From an uncultured Bacteroidales bacterium (lineage in GTDB: Bacteria; Bacteroidota; Bacteroidia; Bacteroidales; Muribaculaceae): 64,000 bases of DNA. Under the pieces are notes generated by a model. That model was given only the letters and a program-made list of their open reading frames with translations, did no database searches and was not told the origin of the DNA. The stretch lies in the NCBI GenBank assembly GCA_902776835.1, contig CACYRK010000004.1, positions 62,001 to 126,000 on the forward strand, given 5' to 3'. Positions 7,704-17,053 of this stretch are shown here, piece by piece (the stretch's first letter is position 1; each line of letters begins with the position of its first letter). The translations under genes and the position numbers were made by a program.

Positions 7704-9188
7704 CTATTCAAATGAGATTGGAAGGCCGAGAGCGCCGTCGGGTGCCTGGATGTGCAGCATGGCGGCCACGGTGGGCGCGATGTCGGTCATGTGAGTGAGG
7801 CGCGTGGTCTCGCCGTGTGGCACGTGCCAACCGAAGAACAGCAGTGGGATGTGCGTGTCGCTCTGGTTCCACGAGCCGTGGTTCGACCCGCGCACGTCGC
7901 CGTCCCAACTGGCGTAGTAGCCCGTGACGGGCATAACGAAGATTTCGCCGCTGCGTTTGCGGTGATATCCCTTGATGAGTCGTTCCTTAATCTCTTGTGG
8001 CACAGCGGCATCGCTGAGGCGCTCCAGGTCCACAGCCCACATCACCTCGGGGCGGTCGCCAATGGTCTTCAGGGCCGCATCGACCACCGCGTTACGGTCG
8101 AGGCCGGCGCTGTCGATGGCGTGGTGGTTGAGGTAGAACGAATACTCCATGGCGTCGGTGATGAGGTTGTCCACGCCGAATTGTGTGCGCAGCGCGGCAT
8201 TGGCGTCGGCCTGCACCTGTGTGTCGTAGAAGCGTCCCGAGGGCAGGTTGAGGGCTCGCATGTGCGGCTCGCTGTAGGTGCCGCCGTGGTCGGCGCTGAG
8301 AAACAGCAGGTAGTTGCCCTGCCCCACCTCGCGATCGAGCACGCTGAGGAAGCGCGCCAGGTCGCGGTCGAGTTGGCTGTAGATGCTGTCGGTCTCGGCC
8401 GAGCGTGCTCCGAAGTGGTGCGAGGTCATGTCGGTCGTCGACACGCTGATGGCCAGCAGGTCGGTGATGTCGTCCTTACCCAGTTGCTCGCCACGCAAGG
8501 CGGCCTCGGCCATGCCGAAGGTTGCCGTCACGCCGTAAGGCTTGTCCCACATGTCTTGTGCGAGCAACTCATGAGCGGCATTATTGTAATTCACCACCCA
8601 CTTGGGCAACTCGTTGCAGTAGTAGGTACTGGTGATAAAGGAAGTCGTGGTTTTGTCGTACCAGTATGCCCCGTCGGCGCCATGTCCTGCGGGCAGCACT
8701 GCTGCGCGGTCTTTGAGCGAGACACCCACCACGCGGCCCTTGCCGCCGGTGGCGAGTTTCAGTTGGTCGCCCAGCGTGGTCACCATCAGGTTGCGCGGCG
8801 ACTTGCAGCCGTTACTGTCGTCGGTGCCCACGCCGCGCGCGCTGTTGTCGCGCACGCTCGACGTGTTGTGGCCGTCAATCTTGTAGTTGTTTCCGGCTAT
8901 GCCGTGAATGGCCGGGGTGGAGCCGGTGTAGATGCTTGCGTGGCCGCAGGCGGTGACCGTAGGCAGATAGTCGATCATGGTGTTGGCGCAACTGTAGCCC
9001 TCGCCCAGCAGGCGGTTAAAGCCCCCGCTGCCCCACATGTGCTGGCAGGTGTAGAGGTAGTCCCAGCGCATCTGGTCGACCACGATGCCCACCACCAGGC
9101 GCGGCCGTGCTGGGTTGCTCGGCGTCTGCGCCATCGCTGCTGTGGCCGTCATCGCCACAAGAGCAGCAAAATAAATCATTCGTTTCAT
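7704..9188 (-). CDS. pafA: PafA-type alkaline phosphatase
   Basis: From ATG 9186-9188 the 494-aa precursor starts with a signal peptide (MKRMIYFAALVAMTATAAMAQ), so the enzyme is exported. It belongs to the alkaline phosphatase superfamily, type I phosphodiesterase-like. The active-site residues described for PafA of Elizabethkingia can be found: metal ligand D38 (VVDQMRWD), nucleophile T79 in PTVTACGHASIYTG, N100 in GIAGNN, a K-x-R pair at 159/161 (SLKDRAA), and the metal-binding DHGGTYSEPH. The K-x-R pair is what separates monoesterase PafA from diesterases. PafA releases phosphate independently of phosphate supply. Its ATG lies only 17 bp after the BspA-like gene, so the two form an operon with the gamma-carbonic-anhydrase gene. 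Confidence 0.9.
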   Translation of the reverse strand: MKRMIYFAALVAMTATAAMAQTPSNPARPRLVVGIVVDQMRWDYLYTCQHMWGSGGFNRLLGEGYSCANTMIDYLPTVTACGHASIYTGSTPAIHGIAGNNYKIDGHNTSSVRDNSARGVGTDDSNGCKSPRNLMVTTLGDQLKLATGGKGRVVGVSLKDRAAVLPAGHGADGAYWYDKTTTSFITSTYYCNELPKWVVNYNNAAHELLAQDMWDKPYGVTATFGMAEAALRGEQLGKDDITDLLAISVSTTDMTSHHFGARSAETDSIYSQLDRDLARFLSVLDREVGQGNYLLFLSADHGGTYSEPHMRALNLPSGRFYDTQVQADANAALRTQFGVDNLITDAMEYSFYLNHHAIDSAGLDRNAVVDAALKTIGDRPEVMWAVDLERLSDAAVPQEIKERLIKGYHRKRSGEIFVMPVTGYYASWDGDVRGSNHGSWNQSDTHIPLLFFGWHVPHGETTRLTHMTDIAPTVAAMLHIQAPDGALGLPISFE

Positions 9189-9205
9189 AGGTATTGTTGT
9201 TTTGA

Positions 9206-10624
9206 TTATTCTTCGACAATGTTTGTGAATTGGTTCCATGGTGCGGTGTTGCGGTAAGCATCGGCGGTGCCGCGCGGCACATGCAGCACACAAGAAGCCC
9301 GCACACCATTAAAAACCTCTCCACCATATTTCACCTGCCTAACGTCACTAATTTTGCTATAAATTCGGATCAAACCGCCGCAACCCTCGAATGCGCGGTC
9401 GCCAATTGAAGTCACAGAGCCAGGAATTGCGACTAAGGTCAGGTGGCTGCAAAGATTAAATGCGGAATCGCCGATTGTGGTCACCGAGTTGGGGATAGTA
9501 ACCGATGTCAGGCCGCGGCAACCATCGAACGCCTCGCGACAGATTGTGGTCACCGAGTTGGGGATAGTGACCGAGGTCAGGCCGACGCAATAACGGAATG
9601 CCCTTTCGCCAATTGTGGTCACCGAGTTGGGGATGGTGACCGACGTCAGTTCGCGGCAACCAGAGAATGCGCCGTCGCCGATTGTGGTCACCGAGTTGGG
9701 GATGGTGACCGACGTCAGTTCGCGGCAACCGGAGAATGCCATATTGCCGATTGAGGTCACTGAGTTGGGGATGGTGACCGACGTCAGGCCGCTGCAAAGA
9801 TAGAATGCTCTGTCGCCGATTGAGGTCACCGAGTTGGGGATGGTGACCGACGTCAGGCCGCCGCAACCGGTGAATGCCATATTGCCGATTGAGGTCACCG
9901 AGTTGGGGATGGTGACCGAGGTCAGGACGTCGCAACCCTCGAATGCGCCGTCGCCGATTGAGGACACAGAGTTGGGGATGGTGACCGACGTCAGGCCCTC
10001 GCAATACATGAATGCTTCGTCGCCGATTGTGGTAACCGAGTTAGGGATGGTGACCGACGTCAGGCCCTCGCAAAACATGAATGCCTTGCTATCGATTGAT
10101 GTCACCGAGTTAGGGATGGTGACCGACGTCAGGCCGCGGCAATTATAGAATGCTTCATGGCCGATTGATGTCACAATGTAGGTCTTGTCTTTATAGACTA
10201 CGTTTTCAGGAATTTGAACAGATTTCATGCCCCTATAATTCTTGTTTTCTGTGACCATCAGGGTGAAATCGGCTTTAACAATGTAGCGGATGCCGTCGAC
10301 CTCAAACGATTTGGTGGCCATGAGTTCATCGCGATATGCTTTGATTGCATCACCGCAACCTTTCTTTTCGGCTTCGCCCCACCATCTCAGAGCCTGATTG
10401 TAGTCAATTTCGGTTCCCAAGCCTTTGTAGTACATTGTGCCGAGATTGCCCATCGACTCACAGTCGCCTTTTTCGGCGGCTTGCTTTATCAGCGGGAACG
10501 CTGCGTCGTAGTTCTTGGCCTTGAGCAAATCGTAGGCGCGCTCGGCGATATCGTCAACACTTTGCGCCATCGCCGCCGGAGCAAGCATCGCCACAAGAGC
10601 GGCAAATATCATAAATCGTTTCAT
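9206..10624 (-). CDS. Secreted protein with Sel1-like and BspA-type leucine-rich repeats
   Basis: The ATG at 10622-10624 gives 472 aa beginning with the signal peptide MKRFMIFAALVAMLAPAAMAQ, which closely resembles that of the downstream PafA. Residues 22-110 contain Sel1-type helical repeats (AYDLLKAKNYDAAF, MGNLGTMYYKGLGTEIDY, ALRWWGEAEKKG). After a linker there are about 12 LRR_5/BspA repeats of 23 residues with consensus LTSVTIPNSVTSIGDxAFxxC. The DNA repeats with a 69-bp period. BspA-like proteins bind host or bacterial surfaces in related genera. The C-terminus (VRASCVLHVPRGTADAYRNT) is the common BspA end cap; no T9SS tail or dockerin is present. First gene of the pafA operon. Confidence 0.9.
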   Translation of the reverse strand: MKRFMIFAALVAMLAPAAMAQSVDDIAERAYDLLKAKNYDAAFPLIKQAAEKGDCESMGNLGTMYYKGLGTEIDYNQALRWWGEAEKKGCGDAIKAYRDELMATKSFEVDGIRYIVKADFTLMVTENKNYRGMKSVQIPENVVYKDKTYIVTSIGHEAFYNCRGLTSVTIPNSVTSIDSKAFMFCEGLTSVTIPNSVTTIGDEAFMYCEGLTSVTIPNSVSSIGDGAFEGCDVLTSVTIPNSVTSIGNMAFTGCGGLTSVTIPNSVTSIGDRAFYLCSGLTSVTIPNSVTSIGNMAFSGCRELTSVTIPNSVTTIGDGAFSGCRELTSVTIPNSVTTIGERAFRYCVGLTSVTIPNSVTTICREAFDGCRGLTSVTIPNSVTTIGDSAFNLCSHLTLVAIPGSVTSIGDRAFEGCGGLIRIYSKISDVRQVKYGGEVFNGVRASCVLHVPRGTADAYRNTAPWNQFTNIVEE

Positions 10625-10845
10625 AGGTATATTTTTATATTCAAATTCCAAAATAGTTAAGATATTCTTGTTCAGTGCTGAAGTTCCTCTTCGAGGCACC
10701 TTTCTGTTGTCGCTTGCGACCAAGCGTCGCACCTCTTCGAGGTCGCTCGCATGGTCCTACGCACAAAGTCGGGTCTGCGACCCGCCCGGCGTCTTCGACG
10801 CTATTATACGGTGATAATCAGCAACATGCCAAATCCGAAACTCAA

Positions 10846-10943
10846 ATCTGTTATCTGTCATCTGTCATCTGTTATCCGTCATCTGTTATCCGTCATCTGT
10901 TATCTGTTATCTGTTATCTGTTATCTGTCATCTGTTATCTGCA
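10846..10943. repeat. Heptamer array, 14 tandem copies of ATCTGTT/ATCTGTC
   Basis: The 327-bp gap between the BspA-like gene and the LacI gene holds 98 bp made only of heptamers ATCTGTT, ATCTGTC, ATCCGTC and a final ATCTGCA. It ends 8 bp before the stop codon of the convergently oriented end of lacI. Upstream (about 10680-10800) is a GC-rich stretch with CTCTTCGAGG repeated twice; no gene was seen there. Confidence 0.93.
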
Positions 10944-10951
10944 ACCGCAGG

Positions 10952-11980
10952 TTAGCGTGTTGTTTCGCGAATCACGAGTTTGGTTTTTACGATGCGCTTA
11001 ACGGCGTGGGCGGGGTCGTACTTGCCCTCGACGAGTCCGATGAGGATGTCGGCGGCCTCTTTTCCCACCTGCCGCCCGTCTTGCTCAACGCTGGTGAGTT
11101 GCGGGTCGCAGGCCATAGCCGAGAGTGTGTTGGTGAAGCCGCAAATCGACAGTTGCTCGGGCACCTTAATTCCCATGCGCTTGGCGACGTAGAGGGCACC
11201 GATGGCCGCCTCGTCGTTGACGGCGAAAATGGCATCGGGCGGATTGTCCATGCTGAGCATTTCGGGCGTGATGCGGATGGAGTCGGCTCGGTTGTCGCAC
11301 ATCTTCACCAGGTCCTTGTCGGGCGTGAGTCCGTTGTGGTAGATGGCGTCCTTGTATCCGTTGTAGCGGTTGATGTTGATTTCCAGGTTTGGCGCCGTGC
11401 CGTAGAAGGCGACTCGCCGGCATCCGCTCTCGATCATGTGCGAGACGGCGTTGAATGTGCCCTTGTAGTCGTCGACGACGACACGGCTGGCGTTCAGTGC
11501 CGGGCAGATGCGGTCGAAGAACACGAGCGGCAGTCCCTGCTTGGCCATGCCGATGAAGTGGTCGTAGACCAGCGTGCTCTTGGACTGCGAGACGATGACG
11601 CCGCACACCTTGTTATGCAAGAACGACTCGCAGATGCGCACCTCGCGGTCGTACTGCTCGTGACTGGTGGCGATGATGATGCGGTAATCGCGCGCGGCGG
11701 CCTCGTCGTCGATCCCTGCCAGGATCGAGGCGAAGTAGTAGTGCACCACCTCGGGCATGATTACACCGATCACGCGCAGCGGCTCACGCTTGCTGTGTCG
11801 CAACTGTGCTGCGATGACGTTGGGGTAGAAATTGTGGTCGCGGGCATATTGCTGAATCATAGCCCTACGGTCCTTGCTGATGCTCGGGCTGTCGCTGAGA
11901 GCCCTCGACACGGTAGCCACCGACACGCCCAGAGCCTGTGCGATGTCCTTCATTGTCAACTGGCGATTGTCGCTATCCAT
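10952..11980 (-). CDS. LacI-family transcriptional regulator of the starch region
   Basis: The 342-aa protein starts MDSDNRQLTMKDIAQALGVSVATVSRALSDSPSIS, a LacI-type helix-turn-helix with its hinge region, followed by a periplasmic-binding-protein-like sugar sensor domain (VIGVIMPEVVHYYFASILAGID, GVIVSQSKSTLVYDHF, PDAIFAVNDEAAIGALYVAKRMG, LTSVEQDGRQVGKEAADILIGLVEG). A second in-frame ATG 9 codons in is also possible. It is divergently transcribed from the susC operon, and a palindromic LacI-type operator lies in the shared 254-bp control region. In most Bacteroides the starch system is run by SusR or hybrid two-component regulators, so a LacI regulator here is notable. The ligand is probably a maltose or glucose-type sugar; this is inferred from the neighbours. 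Confidence 0.93.
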   Translation of the reverse strand: MDSDNRQLTMKDIAQALGVSVATVSRALSDSPSISKDRRAMIQQYARDHNFYPNVIAAQLRHSKREPLRVIGVIMPEVVHYYFASILAGIDDEAAARDYRIIIATSHEQYDREVRICESFLHNKVCGVIVSQSKSTLVYDHFIGMAKQGLPLVFFDRICPALNASRVVVDDYKGTFNAVSHMIESGCRRVAFYGTAPNLEININRYNGYKDAIYHNGLTPDKDLVKMCDNRADSIRITPEMLSMDNPPDAIFAVNDEAAIGALYVAKRMGIKVPEQLSICGFTNTLSAMACDPQLTSVEQDGRQVGKEAADILIGLVEGKYDPAHAVKRIVKTKLVIRETTR

Positions 11981-12037
11981 TGTGCTGAAAAAATATGGTT
12001 ATATTGGGGGCAAAGGTATGACAAAAAGGCGATATGC

Positions 12038-12049
12038 GCAAACGATTGC
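12038..12049. promoter_or_regulatory. LacI-family operator, site 1 (GCAAACGATTGC)
   Basis: GCAAACGATTGC has half-sites GCAA and TTGC around a central CG, the classical LacI/GalR-family operator architecture. It lies 58 bp before the lacI ATG and about 57 bp upstream of a TAATTTTG -7 element for susC, well placed to control both. The same sequence recurs in inverse orientation at 22524 and with one mismatch at 19634. Confidence 0.75.
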
Positions 12050-12105
12050 ACGAATTTGACACATTATTTAACAAAAAAATCGTAAATAATACGTGGTGAA
12101 TCCAC

Positions 12106-12113
12106 TAATTTTG
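12106..12113 (+). promoter_or_regulatory. -7 promoter element of the susC operon
   Basis: TAATTTTG fits the Bacteroidetes TAnnTTTG element. No clear TTTG is found 19-21 nt upstream, which is common for regulated promoters. The implied leader before the susC ATG is about 115 nt and contains a GC-rich near-palindrome around CCCATGGG (12146-12160). Confidence 0.55.
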
Positions 12114-12234
12114 TAACACGAAAAGAACCGCCTTCACAGCGGGGTCGCCCCCATGGGCGGCAATGATGTGGAAAGAGTGAAAACAAACTTGTGACACGAA
12201 TAATTAACAACATAATATTAACTTTAAAAATTGA

Positions 12235-15200
12235 ATGATGAAGCAGGTAAACATTAGAATTCCTTCACGGATTCTATGCCTGGTGATGGGATTATTCCTG
12301 TCGCTGGGTGCCTATGCACAAATCACCGTGCAAGGCATTGTCAAGGACGCCACGGGCGAGCCTGTCATCGGCGCCTCAGTGCGCGTGGTAGGCACCACCC
12401 AGGGTACCGTTACCGATTTCGACGGTAACTTCACCCTTGAAGGCGTGAAACAGGGAGCCATGCTCCAAGTAACATCCATCGGCTATCAGGCACAAGAAGT
12501 GGCCGCAGCCCCCAACGTGATTGTCACCATGACCGATGACACGCAAATGCTCGACAACATTGTGGTCATCGGCTACGGTGTAGCAAAGAAGAGCGACCTT
12601 ACCGGTAGCGTGACGGCCCTCAAGCCCGACGCCAAGAACAAGGGTGTCGTGGTGAGCGCGCAAGACATGCTCGGTGGTAAGATTGCCGGTGTGACGGTAA
12701 CCAGCGGTGGCGGTACGCCTGGTGGTGGCGCCACAATCCGTATTCGTGGTGGCTCGTCGCTGAATGCGAGCAACGACCCTCTGATCGTGATCGACGGTGT
12801 GCCCATGGACAACCAGGGCGTTAAGGGTCTGGCCAACGGTCTGGCAGTGGTGAACCCTCAGGATATCGAGAGTTTCAGTGTGCTGAAGGACGCAAGTGCA
12901 ACCGCCATCTACGGTAGCCGTGGCTCGAACGGTGTCATTATCATCACCACCAAGAAGGGTCGCAAGAACCAGAAGCCCAGCGTGGCCTACAACGGTAGCG
13001 TGACCTGGAGTATGAAGAAAAAGACCATCGATGTGATGGATGGCGACGAGTATCGCGATTTCATCAAGAAACTGTATGCCGGCAGCGACCGCGAGGCTGC
13101 CGCCCTTGCCGCCCTCGGCACAGCGAACACCGACTGGCAGGAGGAGATTTACCGCACGGCGTTCAGCCACGACCACAACGTGACCGTGACCGGCTCGCTG
13201 AGCAGTTACCTCCCGTACCGCGTATCACTGGGCTACATGGACCAGCAAGGTATCCTCAAGACCAGTGACATGAAGCGCTTCACCGCCGCTCTGAACCTTA
13301 ACCCGTCGCTTCTCGACGACCATCTGCGCCTGAACCTGAACGGCAAGTTCATGTGGGCTAAGTCGCAGTATGCCGACGGCGGCGCCATCGGTGCTGCCGT
13401 GTGGATGGATCCTACGAAGCCCGTCTACGGTGGCGAGGGCTACGAGCACTTTGGCGGCTTCTTCCAGTGGAAGTCGAACAGCGAGTTTGACGACCCCACG
13501 TGGACCTACTCTCGCAATGGTCTGGCAACTGCCAACCCCGTGGCTCTGCTTGAGTTGCGCGACGACCGCGCCGTGAGCCGCGCGTTCATTGGCAACGCCG
13601 ACATCGACTATCAGGTGCACGGTTTCGAAGACCTGCGCCTCCACCTCACCCTGGGTACCGACCTGAGCAAGGGTAAGCAGTGGACCACCAACAGCCCCTT
13701 CTCGTCGCAGTCGCTGTACTACGGCTGGGATGGCTGGGACCAGATTGTGAAACGCGCCTACACGCTGAGTACCTACGCTCAGTATTATAAGGACATCAAC
13801 GAGAGCAATCACTTCGACATCATGGCCGGTTACGAGTGGCAGCACTTCTGGCGCCGCAACACCAACTACGGCCACGGTATGTATCCCGCCACCTCCACCG
13901 CCGTCGACGACAACGGTGAGTCGCTGGCCGGAAAGATTTACAACCCGAGCAACAACAAGCCTTACCTGACCGAGAACTACCTGGTGTCGTTCTTCGGCCG
14001 TGCTAACTACACGCTGCTCGACCGCTACCTGTTGACGGCCACGATGCGTTACGACGGTTCGTCGCGCTTCTACGACCACTGGGCACTCTTCCCCTCGTTT
14101 GCCTTCGCATGGGAGATCAACAAGGAAGAGTTCCTGAAGGACGTGACCGCCATCAGCGAGTTGAAGTTGCGTCTTGGCTGGGGTAAGACCGGTCAGCAGG
14201 AAGGCATCGGCGACTACGGCTGGATTCCTACCTACAACTACAACAGCGGCAACGACAGTTACTACGACATCATCGGCGACGGCTCGATGGTTCTGCCCAA
14301 CACTTACAACACCAACCTGAAGTGGGAGACCACCACGACGTCTAACGTAGGTTTGGACTGGGGTGTTATGAACCAGCGCCTGACCGGTAGCATCGACTGG
14401 TACTATCGTAAGACCACCGACCTGATCAACTACGCTTACAACGCTGCCGGTACGCAGTTCAAGAACATGATGAACAAGAACATCGGTTCGCTGCGCAACA
14501 CTGGTATCGAGTTGGCCTTCAGTTACAAGGCTCTTCAGAGCGAGGATTGGAACTGGACCTTGGATTACAACTTCACGTACAACAGCAACAAGATTCTTGA
14601 GTTGATTGGCGCCGACGATGAGAACTATCGCGTGACCACCGGTGGTATCTCGAGCGGTACTGGTCTGACCATCCAAGCACACCAGGTGGGCTATCCCGCC
14701 AGCAACTTCCGCGTATACCAGCAGGTTTACGACGACAATGGCATGCCCATCGAGGGTCTTGTCGTTGACCGCAACGGCGACGGCACGATTACCGACGATG
14801 ACCGCTACATGTACAAGAACCCGATGGCTCCTGTGACCATGGGCTTCGCATCTCGCTTAGAGTACAAGAACTGGGACTTCGGCTTCAGCCTGCGCTCTAA
14901 CATTGGCAACTACGTTTACAACGACCTGATGGCCGGCGCCAGCAACCTGAATACCGGTGAGGTTCTCACCTCGTCGAACTACCTGGGCAACCGTCCCAAG
15001 GACGTTCTGGCCGCCAACTGGCAGACCTACGAGCAGTCGACCATCCTGAGCGACCGCTGGGTACAGAACGGCTCGTTCCTCAAGTGCGACAACATCACAC
15101 TGGGTTACAGTTTCAGCGAGTTGTTCAAGCAAGGCAACTATGAGGGCGTTCGCGGCCGCATCTACGCTACGGCAAGCAACGTGTTTACCATCACTAAGTA

Positions 15201-15294
15201 TAAAGGCATCGATCCTGAGGTCTTCGGCGGTATCGACAACAACCTGTACCCCCGTCCTATCTCGTTCATCCTTGGCCTTAGCCTGAATTTCTAA
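12235..15294 (+). CDS. susC: SusC/RagA-type TonB-linked outer-membrane transporter
   Basis: The 1019-aa protein has a signal peptide (to about residue 29), a carboxypeptidase-regulatory-like beta-sandwich (ITVQGIVKDATGEPVIGASVRV, about 30-110), a TonB plug domain containing IRIRGGSSLNASNDPLIVIDG and FSVLKDASATAIYGSRGSNGVI, and a long beta-barrel ending in GLSLNF with the C-terminal aromatic. It imports oligosaccharides across the outer membrane with energy from TonB, pairing with the SusD encoded directly downstream. The gene is first in susC-susD-susE-susF-like, behind a LacI-type operator. The starch specificity is inferred from the downstream GH13 amylases and SusE/F-type proteins, not from the SusC sequence itself. 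ATG ATG at 12235/12238 leaves the exact start open by one codon. Confidence 0.95.
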   Translation: MMKQVNIRIPSRILCLVMGLFLSLGAYAQITVQGIVKDATGEPVIGASVRVVGTTQGTVTDFDGNFTLEGVKQGAMLQVTSIGYQAQEVAAAPNVIVTMTDDTQMLDNIVVIGYGVAKKSDLTGSVTALKPDAKNKGVVVSAQDMLGGKIAGVTVTSGGGTPGGGATIRIRGGSSLNASNDPLIVIDGVPMDNQGVKGLANGLAVVNPQDIESFSVLKDASATAIYGSRGSNGVIIITTKKGRKNQKPSVAYNGSVTWSMKKKTIDVMDGDEYRDFIKKLYAGSDREAAALAALGTANTDWQEEIYRTAFSHDHNVTVTGSLSSYLPYRVSLGYMDQQGILKTSDMKRFTAALNLNPSLLDDHLRLNLNGKFMWAKSQYADGGAIGAAVWMDPTKPVYGGEGYEHFGGFFQWKSNSEFDDPTWTYSRNGLATANPVALLELRDDRAVSRAFIGNADIDYQVHGFEDLRLHLTLGTDLSKGKQWTTNSPFSSQSLYYGWDGWDQIVKRAYTLSTYAQYYKDINESNHFDIMAGYEWQHFWRRNTNYGHGMYPATSTAVDDNGESLAGKIYNPSNNKPYLTENYLVSFFGRANYTLLDRYLLTATMRYDGSSRFYDHWALFPSFAFAWEINKEEFLKDVTAISELKLRLGWGKTGQQEGIGDYGWIPTYNYNSGNDSYYDIIGDGSMVLPNTYNTNLKWETTTTSNVGLDWGVMNQRLTGSIDWYYRKTTDLINYAYNAAGTQFKNMMNKNIGSLRNTGIELAFSYKALQSEDWNWTLDYNFTYNSNKILELIGADDENYRVTTGGISSGTGLTIQAHQVGYPASNFRVYQQVYDDNGMPIEGLVVDRNGDGTITDDDRYMYKNPMAPVTMGFASRLEYKNWDFGFSLRSNIGNYVYNDLMAGASNLNTGEVLTSSNYLGNRPKDVLAANWQTYEQSTILSDRWVQNGSFLKCDNITLGYSFSELFKQGNYEGVRGRIYATASNVFTITKYKGIDPEVFGGIDNNLYPRPISFILGLSLNF

Positions 15295-15307
15295 TCAATA
15301 AAGCACA

Positions 15308-17023
15308 ATGATCATGAAAAAGATTTATAAATATATCTTTGCGGTGGCTGGTTTGCTGCTGTCGGTAGGCGCTATGACGTCGTGTGTCAACGACCTTGAC
15401 CTGAAAGATGGAGCCATCGACCCGAACCTCACCACCGAGGCCACTCCTGAACAAATGTTCAACAAGTGCTATGCTGTAATCGGCGTGGCCGGCAACTATG
15501 GAGCCAATGGCGGCAGCGACGTCGACGGTATCGACGGCGGTACGTCGGGCTATGTGCGCCAAATGTGGAATGCCAACGAACTCACCAGCGATGAGGCAAT
15601 CTGCTGCTGGGGTGACGATGGTATCCCTCAATTCAACTTCAACACTTACGATGCCGACCACCCCATGCTGGCTGGTTTCTACTATCGTCTGTACACTGCC
15701 ATCACGTTATGCAACCACTATCTGGAGAAATATGGCGACTATAACGAGATGATGACTGCCGAGGTGCGCTTCCTTCGCGCTCTCGACTACTACTTCCTGA
15801 TGGACGGCTGGGGCAATGTGCCTCTGGCCACCACCGTATCGGCCGACGAGCCCCGCCAGGCTACGCGCGCCGAGGTGTATGAGTTCATCGAGAGCGAGTT
15901 GCTCGACATCCACGACAAGATGCACGCCCCCATCGCACTGCGTCAGGGCATGAGCGACAATGGCTGGAACTGGGGTCGCGTCGACCAAGACGCCTGCAAC
16001 CTGCTTCTGGCTCGCCTGTACCTGAACAGCGAGGTGTACATCGGCCAAGCAAACTATGACAAGGCTGCACGTTACGCCAAACTCGTGATGGACGGCCCGC
16101 ACAAACTGCACACCGCCGACAAGACCGTGGTCATCGAGGGTGATGTGAGCGACATTGAGTACACCTTCAGCGCTTACCGCATGCTCTTCATGGGCGACAA
16201 CGATCTTACCGACGCTTCGACTGAGGCTGTGTTCCCCATCCTGCAAGACGGTATCCGCACCACCTCGTGGGGTACCTCCCTGTTTATGATGGCATCGACC
16301 TTCGACGGCGACATGCACGAGTGCCCCTACAACAGCAGTTCGACCAACGGTACCGATCAGGGCTGGGGCGGCAACCGCGCCCGTCCTGAACTCATCCGCC
16401 TGTTCTTCCCCGGCGACAACGCCCCCACTGGCAACAGTTGGGTTGTGGCTCCGGCTGCTGGCGACGACCGCGCCCTGTTCAACACGGGTGGCGACCGCAC
16501 GCTCGACATCCCCAACTGGAACACGTTCAAGAATGGCTTTGCTGTGGCTAAGTTCAACAACTTCAAGACTTCGCTTGGTGCAAATGGCGAATTCGAGACT
16601 GGCCAGCACTCGACGTTCCCCGACGGAGACTTCTTCCTGATGCGTAGTGCCGAGGCATACCTGACTTATGCCGAGGCCATCACGCGCCAGAACGGCAACG
16701 CCGACAACACCCCTGTGACCGGTGCCGCTCTCGACGCCATCAAGGCCATCCGCAACCGTGCACACGCCAGCCCCGTTACCAGTTTCACGCTGCGTCAGAT
16801 TCTCGACGAGTGGGGCCGCGAGTTCTACTTCGAGGGTCGCCGCCGCATCGACCTGGTGCGCTTCGGCCGCTACGGTGGCAACACCGACTACCAGTGGACC
16901 TGGAAGGGTGGCGTTAAGGAAGGACAAGACTTTGGCGCTTATCGCAACATCTTCGCTCTGCCCACCAACGACTTGACGGTGAACAAGGGTCTGACTCAGA
17001 ACCCGGGTTATGTGCGCAATTAA
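15308..17023 (+). CDS. susD: SusD/RagB-type glycan-binding lipoprotein
   Basis: The 571-aa protein has a lipoprotein signal (MIMKKIYKYIFAVAGLLLSVGAMTSC, cysteine at about residue 26), so it is anchored on the outer membrane. It has the helical TPR-rich SusD fold: an N-terminal stretch EATPEQMFNKCYAVIGVAG, the segment ALDYYFLMDGWGNVPL typical of SusD N-domains, and the C-terminal EWGREFYFEGRRRIDLVRFGRY signature near the end. SusD caps the SusC barrel and presents glycans to it. It starts 13 bp after susC and ends 30 bp before susE. The in-frame ATG at 15314 is an equally good start. Confidence 0.95.
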   Translation: MIMKKIYKYIFAVAGLLLSVGAMTSCVNDLDLKDGAIDPNLTTEATPEQMFNKCYAVIGVAGNYGANGGSDVDGIDGGTSGYVRQMWNANELTSDEAICCWGDDGIPQFNFNTYDADHPMLAGFYYRLYTAITLCNHYLEKYGDYNEMMTAEVRFLRALDYYFLMDGWGNVPLATTVSADEPRQATRAEVYEFIESELLDIHDKMHAPIALRQGMSDNGWNWGRVDQDACNLLLARLYLNSEVYIGQANYDKAARYAKLVMDGPHKLHTADKTVVIEGDVSDIEYTFSAYRMLFMGDNDLTDASTEAVFPILQDGIRTTSWGTSLFMMASTFDGDMHECPYNSSSTNGTDQGWGGNRARPELIRLFFPGDNAPTGNSWVVAPAAGDDRALFNTGGDRTLDIPNWNTFKNGFAVAKFNNFKTSLGANGEFETGQHSTFPDGDFFLMRSAEAYLTYAEAITRQNGNADNTPVTGAALDAIKAIRNRAHASPVTSFTLRQILDEWGREFYFEGRRRIDLVRFGRYGGNTDYQWTWKGGVKEGQDFGAYRNIFALPTNDLTVNKGLTQNPGYVRN

Positions 17024-17053
17024 TATCAACACTTGAAACAGCATATAAACGTT

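Noticed and set aside
9443..10148. Open frames with GMVTDV repeats on the plus strand
   Set aside because: They are the antisense reading of the BspA leucine-rich repeats; the sense frame has a signal peptide and a full domain.
10675..11001. Plus-strand open frame through the heptamer array (ICYLSSV repeats)
   Set aside because: A 7-bp repeat is open in several frames by chance; the product is a simple repeat and overlaps lacI antisense.
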